From the NCBI GenBank assembly GCA_958449275.1, contig CAUDHE010000019.1, positions 1-33,032 of the forward strand: DNA of 33,032 nucleotides. The letters run 5' to 3'. Positions 1 to 8,640 of this stretch are shown here, piece after piece (positions within the stretch are counted from its first letter, which is position 1; each line of letters begins with the position of its first letter). This stretch comes from an uncultured Alistipes sp. (GTDB lineage Bacteria; Bacteroidota; Bacteroidia; Bacteroidales; Rikenellaceae). The notes beneath the pieces are model-generated. The model was not told the DNA's origin and made no database searches. It saw only the letters and a program-made list of their open reading frames with translations. The translations under genes were made by a program, and so were the position numbers.

Positions 1-930
1 CGATACGGAGGCCGCACCTCCGGCAATGCGTTCCGCTCGTCTGCCGACGCTTATGCCGACATCAACCGACAGCTCGGCAATTTCTACACGGACACCTCCG
101 GCGAAAACGAGGAACAGCAGAAAGAAATGCAGGCTCGGATCGAGGAGTTGGAGCGTCGTCTGGAAGAGGAGCAGGAGCGTAAGAGTGCACAGGAAGAGCA
201 GATGGCGCTGCTCGAAAAATCATACGAGATCGCCGCCCGCTACATGAACGGAGGACAAACACCGACGCAGGAACCTGCCGCAGCGCAGCCTGCCGTCATA
301 TCCGGCAAGGCTGTCGTGCAGCCCGTCAAGCAGGTGCGGCACAACGTCGTATCGCTGCTCGCCGCACCGATACCCGATTCGGTATTCCGGGAGGAGTTCG
401 TGAAACCTCGCAACTGGGGGTTCAACACAGTCGGAGGGGATGCCTCGGATGAGGAGCGTAACGGCATTCGGGCATCCATCTATCGGACGGTTACGATTAC
501 CGATGGCGGGCAGGTATCTCTGCGGCTTTCGGAAGCGATGACGGCCGGAGGCGTATTGATTCCAGCAGGAACGGTGGTCGCGGGAGCCGCCCGCATCGCC
601 GGCGACCGACTGGGGATTACGATCAACGCCGTGCAACATGCCGGGACGGTCATTCCGATCGAACTGCTGGTCTACGACATGGACGGCAACGAAGGAATCT
701 CCGTGCCGAGGTCGGAGGAGATCAACGCAGTGAAAGAGATTGCCGCCAACATGGGGTCGGGCATGGGAAGCAGCATCACCATAACCGACGACGCAGGGTC
801 GCAGCTGCTCTCCGACTTGGGGCGCAGTGCCATACAAGGCGTATCGTCGTATGTGAGTAAAAAGATGCGCACGGTGAAGGTAACGCTCAAAGCCGACTAT
901 GCGGTTCTGCTGCTGCCGCCACAGAAATAG
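1..930 (+). CDS. traM: Conjugative transposon protein TraM, C-terminal part (5' end outside window)
   Basis: Frame 1 is open from the first base, so this is the last 309 residues of a longer protein. The family is a structural component of the Bacteroides CTn mating apparatus in the cell envelope. A Glu/Gln/Arg-rich coiled-coil stretch (about residues 35-75 of the visible part) is followed by a Pro/Ala linker. The conserved C-terminal domain includes SIYRTVTITDGGQVSLRL and the AGTVVAGAARI and ISVPRSEEINAVKEIAANMG blocks typical of TraM. The gene is followed 54 bp later by traN, in the normal tra order M-N-O. The window cannot show the N-terminal membrane anchor expected of the family. Confidence is high because both sequence and synteny agree. 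Confidence 0.9.
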   Translation, partial: RYGGRTSGNAFRSSADAYADINRQLGNFYTDTSGENEEQQKEMQARIEELERRLEEEQERKSAQEEQMALLEKSYEIAARYMNGGQTPTQEPAAAQPAVISGKAVVQPVKQVRHNVVSLLAAPIPDSVFREEFVKPRNWGFNTVGGDASDEERNGIRASIYRTVTITDGGQVSLRLSEAMTAGGVLIPAGTVVAGAARIAGDRLGITINAVQHAGTVIPIELLVYDMDGNEGISVPRSEEINAVKEIAANMGSGMGSSITITDDAGSQLLSDLGRSAIQGVSSYVSKKMRTVKVTLKADYAVLLLPPQK

Positions 931-984
931 AGAACAACAAGCCACTGAAAAAATCCATTTTATCAATCATTAAAAACAAACGAC

Positions 985-1905
985 ATGAAAAAGATTCTTT
1001 TGGCATTCGCATTCGTCGGGTGCATGTTCGCAGCAAACGCGCAGGAAAAACCCTCTACGGGCGATCTGTTCGACGGACTTACCCGTCCGCTGACTTTCGA
1101 CCGCATGATTCCGCCCTATGCGCTGGAAGTAACGTTCGACAAGACGGTTCACGTCATCTTCCCCTCGGCAATCCGCTACGTCGATCTGGGATCGGCGGAT
1201 CTGCTGGCGGCGAAAGCCGACGGCACGGAGAATGTCCTGCGTGTGAAGGCCGCACTGCGGGATTTCTCGCGCGAGAGCAACCTCTCGGTCATTACCGAGG
1301 ACGGGGCATACTACACGTTCAATGTCAAGTATGCCGACGAGCCGGTGAAACTTTCCGTGGAGATGACGGACTTCATTCACGACGGCGAGGCGGTGAACCG
1401 CCCCAACAACGCGATGGAGGTATACCTCACGGAGCTGGGAAGCGAATCGCCGCTGCTCGTGCGTCTGATCATGAAATCCATCTACAAAAACGACCGCCGT
1501 GAAATCAAGCATATCGGCTGCAAGCGGTTCGGGGTGCAGTACCTGCTCAAAGGCATCTACTCGCATAACGGCCTGCTCTATTTCCATATGCAGTTGAAAA
1601 ACTCGTCCAACGTGCCGTTCGATGTGGACTACCTCACGTTCAAGATCGTCGATAAGAAGGTCGCCAAACGCACGGCCATTCAGGAGCAGGTCGTCTGGCC
1701 GGTGCGGGCATACAATAACGTACAAGTAATCGACGGCAGACATAGCGAGCACATGGTCTTCACTCTCCCGAAGTTCACGCTGGCCGACGACAAGCACCTC
1801 GTCGTGGAGCTGCACGAACAGCAGGGAGGCCGGCATCAGAGATTCACCGTCGAGAATGAAGACCTCGTGCGTGCCAACGTTATCAACGAACTCAAAGTGC
1901 GGTAA
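985..1905 (+). CDS. traN: Conjugative transposon protein TraN (DUF4138-type)
   Basis: This 306-residue protein begins with a signal peptide (MKKILLAFAFVGCMFAANAQ), so it should be exported. The mature part matches the Bacteroides TraN/DUF4138 family: a VTFDKTVHVIFPSAIRYVDLGS block near residues 48-70, similar to the beta-rich VirB9-like N-terminus, then the NRPNNAMEVYLTEL and QLKNSSNVPFDVDYLTFKI segments. TraN is thought to be part of the outer part of the mating channel. It lies between traM and traO. Only 2 bp separate its stop from the traO start, which indicates co-transcription and probably translational coupling. Length is close to the family norm and nothing appears truncated. Confidence 0.92.
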   Translation: MKKILLAFAFVGCMFAANAQEKPSTGDLFDGLTRPLTFDRMIPPYALEVTFDKTVHVIFPSAIRYVDLGSADLLAAKADGTENVLRVKAALRDFSRESNLSVITEDGAYYTFNVKYADEPVKLSVEMTDFIHDGEAVNRPNNAMEVYLTELGSESPLLVRLIMKSIYKNDRREIKHIGCKRFGVQYLLKGIYSHNGLLYFHMQLKNSSNVPFDVDYLTFKIVDKKVAKRTAIQEQVVWPVRAYNNVQVIDGRHSEHMVFTLPKFTLADDKHLVVELHEQQGGRHQRFTVENEDLVRANVINELKVR

Positions 1906-1907
1906 TC

Positions 1908-2486
1908 ATGAAGCGATTTCTGTTTCTTCTCGTCGCATCGCTCACTCTCTTTACAGGGACGGTGCACGCCCAGCGCGCCCTGCCGCGGATGCGCAGCATC
2001 GAGCTTCGGGGCGGCATGGTCGACGGATTCTGCACCTCCGCAAGCACGGATGCGGGGTACTATTTCGGCGTTGCGATGAGCCGCTACGCGAAGCATGCTG
2101 ATAAGTGGGTCTTCGGCGTCGAGTACCTGTCGCGCTATTATCCCTACAAGGCCGGACGCATTCCGATGGCGCAGTTTACGGCCGAGGGCGGCTACTACTA
2201 CAAGTTCTTCACCGACCCCTCGCACACGTTCCTCTTCTACGTCGGAGGTTCCGCCATGACGGGTTACGAAACCGTAAACTGGGGCGATAAGCGGCTCTAC
2301 GACGGTGCGACGATCCGCAATCGCGACCGGTTTCTCTACGGCGGGGCCGTTACGCTGGAAGTGGAGGCCTATCTCACGGACAGAATCATCCTCTCGTTGT
2401 CGGGACGCGAACGCTGTTTGTGGGGTACGACGACGGGGCATTTCCACACGCAGTACGGCATCGGAGTAAAATTTATCATCAACTGA
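1908..2486 (+). CDS. traO: Conjugal transfer protein TraO
   Basis: This 192-residue protein has a signal peptide (MKRFLFLLVASLTLFTGTVHAQ) and a body of alternating aromatic and glycine-rich strands (GGYYYKFFTDPSHTFLFYVG, LTDRIILSLSGRE). That pattern fits a small outer-membrane beta-barrel or periplasmic protein. The opening of the mature part (ALPRMRSIELRGGMVDGF) is characteristic of Bacteroides CTn TraO. It starts 2 bp after traN and ends 2 bp before the methyltransferase. In reference CTn operons traO is followed by traP and traQ. Here the next genes are a methyltransferase and a fimbrial-like cassette, and traQ comes 6.4 kb later. Confidence 0.88.
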   Translation: MKRFLFLLVASLTLFTGTVHAQRALPRMRSIELRGGMVDGFCTSASTDAGYYFGVAMSRYAKHADKWVFGVEYLSRYYPYKAGRIPMAQFTAEGGYYYKFFTDPSHTFLFYVGGSAMTGYETVNWGDKRLYDGATIRNRDRFLYGGAVTLEVEAYLTDRIILSLSGRERCLWGTTTGHFHTQYGIGVKFIIN

Positions 2487-2488
2487 CC

Positions 2489-3463
2489 ATGTACGCTGAT
2501 ACGATATTGAACACGGACGCATTGTCCGGATTGCAGCAATTGCCGGATGAAAGCGTAGATTGTATCGTGACTTCACCTCCATATTGGCAGTTGCGGGATT
2601 ATGGGCTGCCTCCTATACTTTTCGGTGGCGATTCTGAGTGTTGTCATGATTTTGATACGTTCGGAGTATGTCGTTTGTGCAGAGGCTGGTCAGGAGAGTT
2701 GGGGCGTGAGCCTTCGCGCGAGATGTTCGTGGAGCACATGGTGCGGATCTTCGACGAGTGCCGCCGCGTACTGAAGAAGACGGGCACGCTGTGGGTGAAC
2801 CTCGGCGACTCCTACTCCAAGCACAACAAGTACAATCGTCCGAACGACTGGCCGGGCAGAAAGAACGCCTTTTGTCTGAAATCGCCGCGTGTGGATATGG
2901 TTGCCCATCGCGTGCCCCACAAGTCGCTGTGCAATATCCCTGGTCTGTTCGCCGAAATGATGATCGGACAGGGCTGGATTCTGCGCAACGAGATAGTCTG
3001 GTACAAGCCGTCGGTTATTCCCTCGTCGGCGAAAGATCGCTTTACGGTTGATTTCGAGAAACTATTTTTCTTTACGAAATCTACGAAGTACGACTTTCGG
3101 CAACAATTCGAGCCGTATGCCAAGTGTACGATTCGTCGATACCGACAGCAATTCGCTCCTGATGAAACCTATCGAAAATATGGTTATCCCGTTGGGACAA
3201 TGAATAGCAACCCCAATGGGCGTAACAAACGGTGCGTTTGGCGAATTACCACTGAACCAAATCGTAGACGCCACTATGCTTCTTATCCGACCAAATTGAT
3301 CGAAATACCTATCGAAGCAGGCTGCCCGCCGGATGGTGTCGTCCTCGATCCGTTCCTCGGAAGTGGAACGACAGCCGTCGTCGCACAACGATTAGGGCGT
3401 CGCTACATAGGTATCGAACCAAATCCTGAATATGTAAAAATTGCAAAATCTCGGTTGGAGTAA
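2489..3463 (+). CDS. Orphan site-specific DNA methyltransferase (beta class, N4-cytosine or N6-adenine)
   Basis: This 324-residue enzyme has the amino-methyltransferase catalytic motif TSPPYWQLRDYG near residue 30 and the SAM-binding motif DPFLGSGTTAVVAQRLGRRY near its C-terminus. That motif order is the beta class. TSPPY is most often seen in N4-cytosine enzymes, though N6-adenine activity cannot be excluded. A cysteine pair CRLCRGWSGELGREPS follows an upstream Cys-Cys-His, as in the small zinc-knuckle insert of phage and ICE methylases. The start at 2489 lies 2 bp after traO; upstream in-frame ATGs overlap traO. No cognate restriction enzyme is visible, so an anti-restriction role for transferred DNA is an inference. 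Codons 15-65 and the last 120 codons are visibly AT-richer than the middle. Confidence 0.85.
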   Translation: MYADTILNTDALSGLQQLPDESVDCIVTSPPYWQLRDYGLPPILFGGDSECCHDFDTFGVCRLCRGWSGELGREPSREMFVEHMVRIFDECRRVLKKTGTLWVNLGDSYSKHNKYNRPNDWPGRKNAFCLKSPRVDMVAHRVPHKSLCNIPGLFAEMMIGQGWILRNEIVWYKPSVIPSSAKDRFTVDFEKLFFFTKSTKYDFRQQFEPYAKCTIRRYRQQFAPDETYRKYGYPVGTMNSNPNGRNKRCVWRITTEPNRRRHYASYPTKLIEIPIEAGCPPDGVVLDPFLGSGTTAVVAQRLGRRYIGIEPNPEYVKIAKSRLE

Positions 3464-3488
3464 ACGTAGCTCTGACCATATTATTAAC

Positions 3489-3504
3489 TGCTACGCAAGT
3501 AGCA
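3489..3504 (+). promoter_or_regulatory. Small GNRA-loop hairpin in the gap before the fimbrillin gene
   Basis: TGCTAC (3489-3494) and GTAGCA (3499-3504) form a perfect 6-bp stem capped by GCAA, a stable GNRA tetraloop. It sits in the 58-bp gap between the methyltransferase stop and the fimbrillin start at 3522. It has no T-run, so it is more likely an RNA-stability or processing element, or chance, than a terminator. No clear promoter was found in this gap. Confidence 0.35.
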
Positions 3505-3521
3505 TAAAACCAACTTTTTAT

Positions 3522-4526
3522 ATGAAACACTTATTTTTGGCAGCTACGGCTGCTCTGGGACTTCTCGTCTCGTGCAACAAGGAAGAAAACGAAATTTACG
3601 CGACCTCGAAAGGTGCGGTAGCCACCGTGTCGTTCACCGACGGAGAGCCTGCGACCCGCAGCGCGACGGCCGAGGCCGAGACGTGGGAAAAGACGCTCAA
3701 CACGGTTACGATGTTCGTCTTCGACCCGTCAGGCGACCTGATGGTCAAGCGTTCGTTCTCGGCAGCCGAACTCTCGGCCAAGAAGGCGACTTTCGCCCTG
3801 CCGGATGCCGTGCCGGGCAACGTGTGCGAGTTCTACGCCGTGGCGAACCTCGATGTAGCGAACGTCGGCGACAAGACGACGCTCACGGCTCTGCTGGAGC
3901 GCGATGCGGCCTCGTACAACGGTACGTTCGCCGAAGTTTCGACGAAAGCCGCGCGCGACGGCGGCTTCGTCATGTCGGGCACGACCTCGAAAGCCGTCGC
4001 GGCCGCAGGCTCGACGACCGACGTAACTATCACGCTCAAGCGCACCGTAGCGAAAGTGGCCGTTCAGGTTACGCCCTCGCCCCGGTTCGGGACGCTCTAT
4101 CAGGGAGCCGTGCGGATCAACAGCATCACGCTCTCCAATGGCGCGACGCAGACACCGGTGTTCCACTCCGGCTACAATCCGGGAGCTCTCAATTTCTCGG
4201 CGACGCAGGCCTCGGACGCCGCCTCGGGCAAGTACCGCAACCTCTTTTACCTGTTCGAGTGTCCCGCCCGCAACGTCGGCAACCGCGTGAAAGCCATCAT
4301 CCATGCAACCTACGATATGGACGGCGATTTCTCGACCGCAGCCGGTCAGTCCTCGATGACCTACGAGGTGGAACTCGACGGTGCTTCGGGCGGTGAAATC
4401 CGCCGCAACAGTTGCTACCGCGTGGATATCACGATCAACGGGCTGTCGGGCCACGACGCCTCGCTGACTATCACGCCTGCCGAGTGGGAATTGCCCGTAA
4501 CGCAGACCGTGGAGCTGGGAGCATAA
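3522..4526 (+). CDS. FimA/Mfa1-like fimbrillin lipoprotein (probable major pilus subunit)
   Basis: This 334-residue protein starts at MKHLFLAATAALGLLVSC, a type II signal peptide with lipobox LVSC (Cys18). The N-terminal segment ends at PATRS around residue 47. An Arg there fits the site where P. gingivalis-type fimbrillins are trimmed to release the strand-acceptor groove; that is known for the family, not shown here. The core has the family blocks VTMFVFDPSGDL, CEFYAVANLD and LKRTVAKVAVQV, and the C-terminus (LTITPAEWELPVTQTVELGA) looks like a donor strand. It heads a set with the downstream FimB-like, DUF3575 and DUF3868 genes. The ATG at 3522 is preferred over an upstream ATG that overlaps the methyltransferase, because it opens the signal peptide. 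It could be a minor rather than major subunit. Confidence 0.78.
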   Translation: MKHLFLAATAALGLLVSCNKEENEIYATSKGAVATVSFTDGEPATRSATAEAETWEKTLNTVTMFVFDPSGDLMVKRSFSAAELSAKKATFALPDAVPGNVCEFYAVANLDVANVGDKTTLTALLERDAASYNGTFAEVSTKAARDGGFVMSGTTSKAVAAAGSTTDVTITLKRTVAKVAVQVTPSPRFGTLYQGAVRINSITLSNGATQTPVFHSGYNPGALNFSATQASDAASGKYRNLFYLFECPARNVGNRVKAIIHATYDMDGDFSTAAGQSSMTYEVELDGASGGEIRRNSCYRVDITINGLSGHDASLTITPAEWELPVTQTVELGA

Positions 4527-4542
4527 ACCGCAAGTCGAACCC

Positions 4543-4578
4543 GTTTCCGCTCCGGCCTACGTCGGGGCGGGAACTTTT
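4543..4578 (+). terminator. Intrinsic terminator/attenuator between fimbrillin and downstream pilus genes
   Basis: Left arm 4543-4556 and right arm 4561-4574 pair over 14 positions (11 Watson-Crick plus 3 G-U) around a 4-nt loop (CTAC), followed directly by TTTT. This is a textbook rho-independent terminator lying 17 bp past the fimbrillin stop. The next gene starts 17 bp after the T-run with no obvious promoter. Partial read-through would therefore make the first gene more abundant than the minor subunits. Confidence 0.75.
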
Positions 4579-4594
4579 AATCAGAGTATTCGTT

Positions 4595-6430
4595 ATGAAA
4601 AAAATCTTATTGTTTATCATACCGCTGCTCGCGATGATGAGCAGCTGTAACAAAGACGAGATGGAGGATCGCCCGTCCTTGCAGGACGAGGTGCGCTTCT
4701 CGTTACAGATTCAGGAGGAGGGCGTGCAGTACGTTACCCGCGCGACGGACGAACGAACCGTGCGCGATGTCAATCTTTTCCTCTTCGACCCGCGCGGCGT
4801 GCTGCCCGACCGCCATTTCTACGTCGAGAGCGGCACGGTGGAGTGCTCCGTGCTCCCCGGCAGCTACGAAGCCTATGCCGTGGCGAACGTGCATCGGGAT
4901 ATGGGTACGATGACCCTCGAACAGCTGCGCGCCGTTCAGCTTCCGTCGGTAACCCGATATACCATGCTTCCGATGTCGGGACACACGACGCTCACGGTCG
5001 AAGACCGAATGTCCGCACCCGTCATTACCGTGCGGCGCACCGTTGCGAAAATCATCTGCAACATATCCATAGACCCGGCTGTCGTCTATGCCCTGAAATT
5101 GCAGTCCGTGCAAATCATGAATGCCGCCGCCACGACGAAGCTGTTCGAAGCGGAGCAGGCCGCCGACAAGTTCGTTACGATGGCTTCCACGGAGATCGGC
5201 GTGTCGGAGGGCCGCAAGGCGACCCGCACGTTCTACCTGCTGGAAAATTGTCAGGGCGACGTGCCGTCCATCACGACCCAGCAGCAGAAGTGCTCCGAGA
5301 ACGCTCCGCAAGGTGCTACTTTCGTGCGGATCAAAGCACAACAAGAGGGCTTGCAACTGACATACGACGTCTATCTGGGCGAGAACAATACCTCGAACTT
5401 CGATGTGCGGCGCAACTCGGTACAGACGCTCGATATTCGCATCAAGGGGGATAATGAGGTAGATGCACGTATTCACTCCTTTGAAGTGAAAATCTCCGAC
5501 GACCTGCCCGATGCCGACTTCGGACGCACGGCGGATCGCTGCATTTACGACACCGGGAAGCGGCTCTCGATCTCCGTTACCAATCGGGAGAAGGCGGGAA
5601 CCCTTACCGCGAAGATACGGCTCGTGCAGGGACAGGTCGGAGCTTTCTCCGCAAACAGGCAGATGGTAGCCTCGGCCGTAACCGTATCGCTCGACGATCC
5701 GTCGGGTCTATACGAGATTCCGATAGGTTATGTCGCACGACCGGTATATACGGCTGCCAACTCCCGTCTGGTCTACGAAGTTACGGTGAGCAACACGGAC
5801 GGATACAGCTACACCAAGACTTTCACGCGGGATTTCTATAACCTGCTGACGGTCTATACCTATTGGCAGGGACGCGACAATACGGCCGGACGATTGGAAG
5901 GTGTTACCGCCGTCAGCGAGATCAAGACATGGACGCCCTCGGCCTTTTACACGCGTCTTCTGTCGCTCGACGACGGCCCGACGATGCCCGTCGTCCCCAA
6001 CGACGGCTTTGCATTCAAAGGGTGGTATGCCGACAGCGGCCTGACGCGAAAGGTCTCGGAGGCCAATCCCTATCAGCACCCGATGACTTCGTATCGCGAT
6101 ACGCTCTACACCGAGTTCGTCAAGGAGTGGGTGTACATCTATACCAAACTCAATGAAGCACAACTTACCAGCGATACCGGTTATACGATAAATACAGCCA
6201 AGCAGGCGTTTATCGTCCTGCCCGGAAGCCGCTGCTCCATATCAGGCAAAGACGGTCTGGCGGTCACGACATGGTGGAACAATCCGGAAAATGTTTTGCC
6301 GCGCCACATTGTATCGACCGACAATCCGTACAGCTTTACCGCCACAGCCAATCGAACGCTAATCCCGGGCTACGATGCCGTCTCGAAAGAAGAGGCGTCG
6401 AGCCGCCGCACCGCAATATCCACCGATTAA
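4595..6430 (+). CDS. Large FimB/Mfa2-like lipoprotein with an InlB/Listeria-Bacteroides-type repeat (probable tip or anchor subunit)
   Basis: This 611-residue protein opens with MKKILLFIIPLLAMMSSC, a lipoprotein signal with Cys18. Its N-terminal half has the fimbrial-subunit pattern: a cleavable-looking YVTRATDERTVRDVNLFLFDPRG, CSVLPGSYEAYAVANV and ITVRRTVAKIICNISI. The layout parallels the upstream fimbrillin. Around residues 465-510 the block GFAFKGWYADSGLTRKV ending in TLYTEFV matches the B-repeat module of InlB-like and Bacteroides surface proteins. A further C-terminal beta domain follows. Size and module content suggest a tip adhesin or cell anchor rather than a stalk subunit; this is inference. 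The start at 4595 is the only one giving a signal peptide. The stop is 8 bp before the DUF3575 gene. Confidence 0.7.
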   Translation: MKKILLFIIPLLAMMSSCNKDEMEDRPSLQDEVRFSLQIQEEGVQYVTRATDERTVRDVNLFLFDPRGVLPDRHFYVESGTVECSVLPGSYEAYAVANVHRDMGTMTLEQLRAVQLPSVTRYTMLPMSGHTTLTVEDRMSAPVITVRRTVAKIICNISIDPAVVYALKLQSVQIMNAAATTKLFEAEQAADKFVTMASTEIGVSEGRKATRTFYLLENCQGDVPSITTQQQKCSENAPQGATFVRIKAQQEGLQLTYDVYLGENNTSNFDVRRNSVQTLDIRIKGDNEVDARIHSFEVKISDDLPDADFGRTADRCIYDTGKRLSISVTNREKAGTLTAKIRLVQGQVGAFSANRQMVASAVTVSLDDPSGLYEIPIGYVARPVYTAANSRLVYEVTVSNTDGYSYTKTFTRDFYNLLTVYTYWQGRDNTAGRLEGVTAVSEIKTWTPSAFYTRLLSLDDGPTMPVVPNDGFAFKGWYADSGLTRKVSEANPYQHPMTSYRDTLYTEFVKEWVYIYTKLNEAQLTSDTGYTINTAKQAFIVLPGSRCSISGKDGLAVTTWWNNPENVLPRHIVSTDNPYSFTATANRTLIPGYDAVSKEEASSRRTAISTD

Positions 6431-6438
6431 ACGAACCG

Positions 6439-6978
6439 ATGATGAGAAAGCTGTTAATCCTGCTGCTGTGCGTCCTTGCGGCGCACACGGCATCGGCCCA
6501 ATACACCGCCGTGCGTGTCAATGCACTGGGCTGGGCGACGGGGACGCTCAACGCAGGCGTCGATGTCGCCGTGGCGCAGAAGTGGTCGGTGGAGTTATCG
6601 GGCTATTGGAATCCCGTATCGACGGAAAACCTCCGTGCCAACGTCCTCGCGGCGACCATCGGCGTGCGCCGTTGGCGCTTCGAGCCGCACGTAGGTCTGT
6701 TCTGGGGTTTGCACTCGACCCTCGCCAAGTACAAGGTCGGCAACAGCCGTACCCGCTACAACGGCTGGACGACGGGCATAGGCTCCTCGGTCGGCTACTC
6801 GTGGATGCTGGCCAAGCGGTGGAACCTGACACTCGAAGGCGGCGTAGGCATCTACTACATGGACGACCTGCGCTGGCATCCCGCCCCGTCGCCCTACGAA
6901 GCGATCCGCTACGAACATTGCCGCCGAATCGTCCTCGCGCCCTCGAAAATCGAGGTGGCATTTTCCTACCTGTTCTAA
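6439..6978 (+). CDS. DUF3575-type outer-membrane protein, fimbrial-locus partner
   Basis: This 179-residue protein has a signal peptide (MMRKLLILLLCVLAAHTASA, cleaved before Q). The body is short amphipathic strands rich in Trp, Tyr and Gly (VRVNALGWATGTLNAGVDVA, FEPHVGLFWG, TLEGGVGIYYMDDLRW) and ends in a terminal aromatic residue (FSYLF). That suggests an 8- to 10-strand outer-membrane barrel. It matches the DUF3575 family, which in Bacteroidales typically neighbours DUF3868 and fimbrial subunit genes, as here. The exact role in pilus export or anchoring is not established. Two in-frame ATGs (6439, 6442) are equally possible starts. Confidence 0.75.
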   Translation: MMRKLLILLLCVLAAHTASAQYTAVRVNALGWATGTLNAGVDVAVAQKWSVELSGYWNPVSTENLRANVLAATIGVRRWRFEPHVGLFWGLHSTLAKYKVGNSRTRYNGWTTGIGSSVGYSWMLAKRWNLTLEGGVGIYYMDDLRWHPAPSPYEAIRYEHCRRIVLAPSKIEVAFSYLF

Positions 6979-6990
6979 ACCCCGACGACG

Positions 6991-8640
6991 ATGAAAGCAA
7001 TGATGAAACATACCTCCGTCGGCCTGCTGGCCGTGCTGCTGGCAGGCTGCTCGGTAACGTCGCATCTGGAGCGGCGGCAAAGCCGCGCACTTGCGGAGTA
7101 CGCACTCCGCGAGCAGGCCGCGCCAAAGCCCGCCGAGAAGAGGAATTACATGACCGTGCGACACGACAGCACGACCTACTACATCGTCGAAGCGGTCAAG
7201 GACGAAAACGGCGAGACGATGGCCGAGTTCCGCCTCGACGAGGTGGTCGTCGTGGCCAAGTCGCGCACGCTGTCCGAACGCAAGGGCAAGGTGTTGGTCG
7301 ATTTCGTCGTGAAGCTCCCCAAAGAGCTGCAGGGCGGCTGCCGCAGCATCGTGGTCGTCCCGCATCTGCACAAGGCTGAGGGAGCCGTACCCTTGCAGGA
7401 GATCTCCATACGCGGCGGACTGTTCAGCCGCGTGCAAGATCGCAACTACTGGCAGTTCTCGCAATATGTACGTCTATTCCGTCCCGACGCTGCGGGCGAG
7501 CAGCGGGCGTTCGAGCGCTTCGTGAAGCACCCTTACCCGCAGGGCGTGCGCCTCGATTCCATTGTCGAGGGTGCACGCGACCTGTCCTACTACTATTCGC
7601 AGGAGGTTCCGACTCGCAGCGAGGGCAAGACGATGTTGCTGACGCTGCACGGCGCAGTCGTGGCGCTCGACGGCAGCCGCTACGACCTGCCGCCCCTCGA
7701 CACGCTCCGCTATCATATCTCGTCGATGCTCTCCTTCGCCGACACCACGACGCGCTACGTGACGAAAGTCATCGAGAAGTACGTCGTAGTGAACGACCGC
7801 AACTACCTCTCGTTCCGTGTGAACGACACGCGGATCATCGACACGCTGGGCGACAATGCAGCGCAGCTCGCTCGTATCGAATCGCTGATGGAGGAGCTTG
7901 TCGAACAACGCGAGTTCCATGTGGACAGCATCGTCCTCACGGCCTCGGCATCGCCAGAAGGCTCGTATGCGCAGAACGAACGGCTGGCGCGCGGACGTGC
8001 GGCGGCGCTCAAGCAACGCCTCGGCCAGCGCTTCGGACGTCAGGTCGATACGCTGCTCTGCGTGCGGTGGGTCGCCGAAGACTGGGTCGAGCTGGAACGA
8101 CGAATCGCCGCAGATAGTACGATTGCCGAACGCGAGACGATACTCGGTCTGCTGCGTACGATAGGCAATCCCGACCGGCGCGAAGCGGAGCTGCGACGAC
8201 GATTCCCAAAGCAGTATCGCGACATACGCGAGCGGCTCTATCCGCTGCTGCGCGCGGTGAACTTCAAATACGACCTGCGGCGCGTGGGTATGGTCAAGGA
8301 CACGATTCACACGACCGTACCCGACACGCTCTATGCCCGTGGCGTGGAACTGCTGAACGAACGCGAGTACAACGACGCGCTGCGCATCCTGCGTCCCTAT
8401 GAAGACCGTAATACGGCCGTGGCGATGCTCTCGCTCGGATACGACGAGCAGGCATACGAAGTGCTGTGCCGACTCAGTGAGGAGGCGACGGTCGAATATC
8501 TGAAAGCCATAGCCTGCGCCCGCATGGGACGCATCGAGGAGGGCAAGGCGGCATTCCGTCGGGCGTGTGAGCTGCAACCCAACTTTGAATATCGGGGCAA
8601 CCTCGACCCCGAAATACGCGAACTTATAACGACACAATGA
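6991..8640 (+). CDS. DUF3868/OmpA-like lipoprotein with C-terminal TPR-like repeats
   Basis: This 549-residue protein begins with a lipoprotein signal (GLLAVLLAGC, lipobox Cys20). The N-terminal half resembles the DUF3868 domain of Bacteroidales fimbrial loci. An OmpA-like peptidoglycan-binding segment follows (VDSIVLTASASPEGSYAQNE, then LARGRAAALKQRL) near residues 310-350. The last 110 residues are helical TPR-like units (ARGVELLNEREYNDALRIL, YLKAIACARMGRIEEG). This suggests an outer-membrane lipoprotein bound to peptidoglycan that scaffolds pilus assembly; the domains are seen, the role is inferred. It sits 12 bp after the DUF3575 gene and overlaps the next gene by 4 bp (ATGA), so it belongs to the same operon. 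Confidence 0.75.
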   Translation: MKAMMKHTSVGLLAVLLAGCSVTSHLERRQSRALAEYALREQAAPKPAEKRNYMTVRHDSTTYYIVEAVKDENGETMAEFRLDEVVVVAKSRTLSERKGKVLVDFVVKLPKELQGGCRSIVVVPHLHKAEGAVPLQEISIRGGLFSRVQDRNYWQFSQYVRLFRPDAAGEQRAFERFVKHPYPQGVRLDSIVEGARDLSYYYSQEVPTRSEGKTMLLTLHGAVVALDGSRYDLPPLDTLRYHISSMLSFADTTTRYVTKVIEKYVVVNDRNYLSFRVNDTRIIDTLGDNAAQLARIESLMEELVEQREFHVDSIVLTASASPEGSYAQNERLARGRAAALKQRLGQRFGRQVDTLLCVRWVAEDWVELERRIAADSTIAERETILGLLRTIGNPDRREAELRRRFPKQYRDIRERLYPLLRAVNFKYDLRRVGMVKDTIHTTVPDTLYARGVELLNEREYNDALRILRPYEDRNTAVAMLSLGYDEQAYEVLCRLSEEATVEYLKAIACARMGRIEEGKAAFRRACELQPNFEYRGNLDPEIRELITTQ

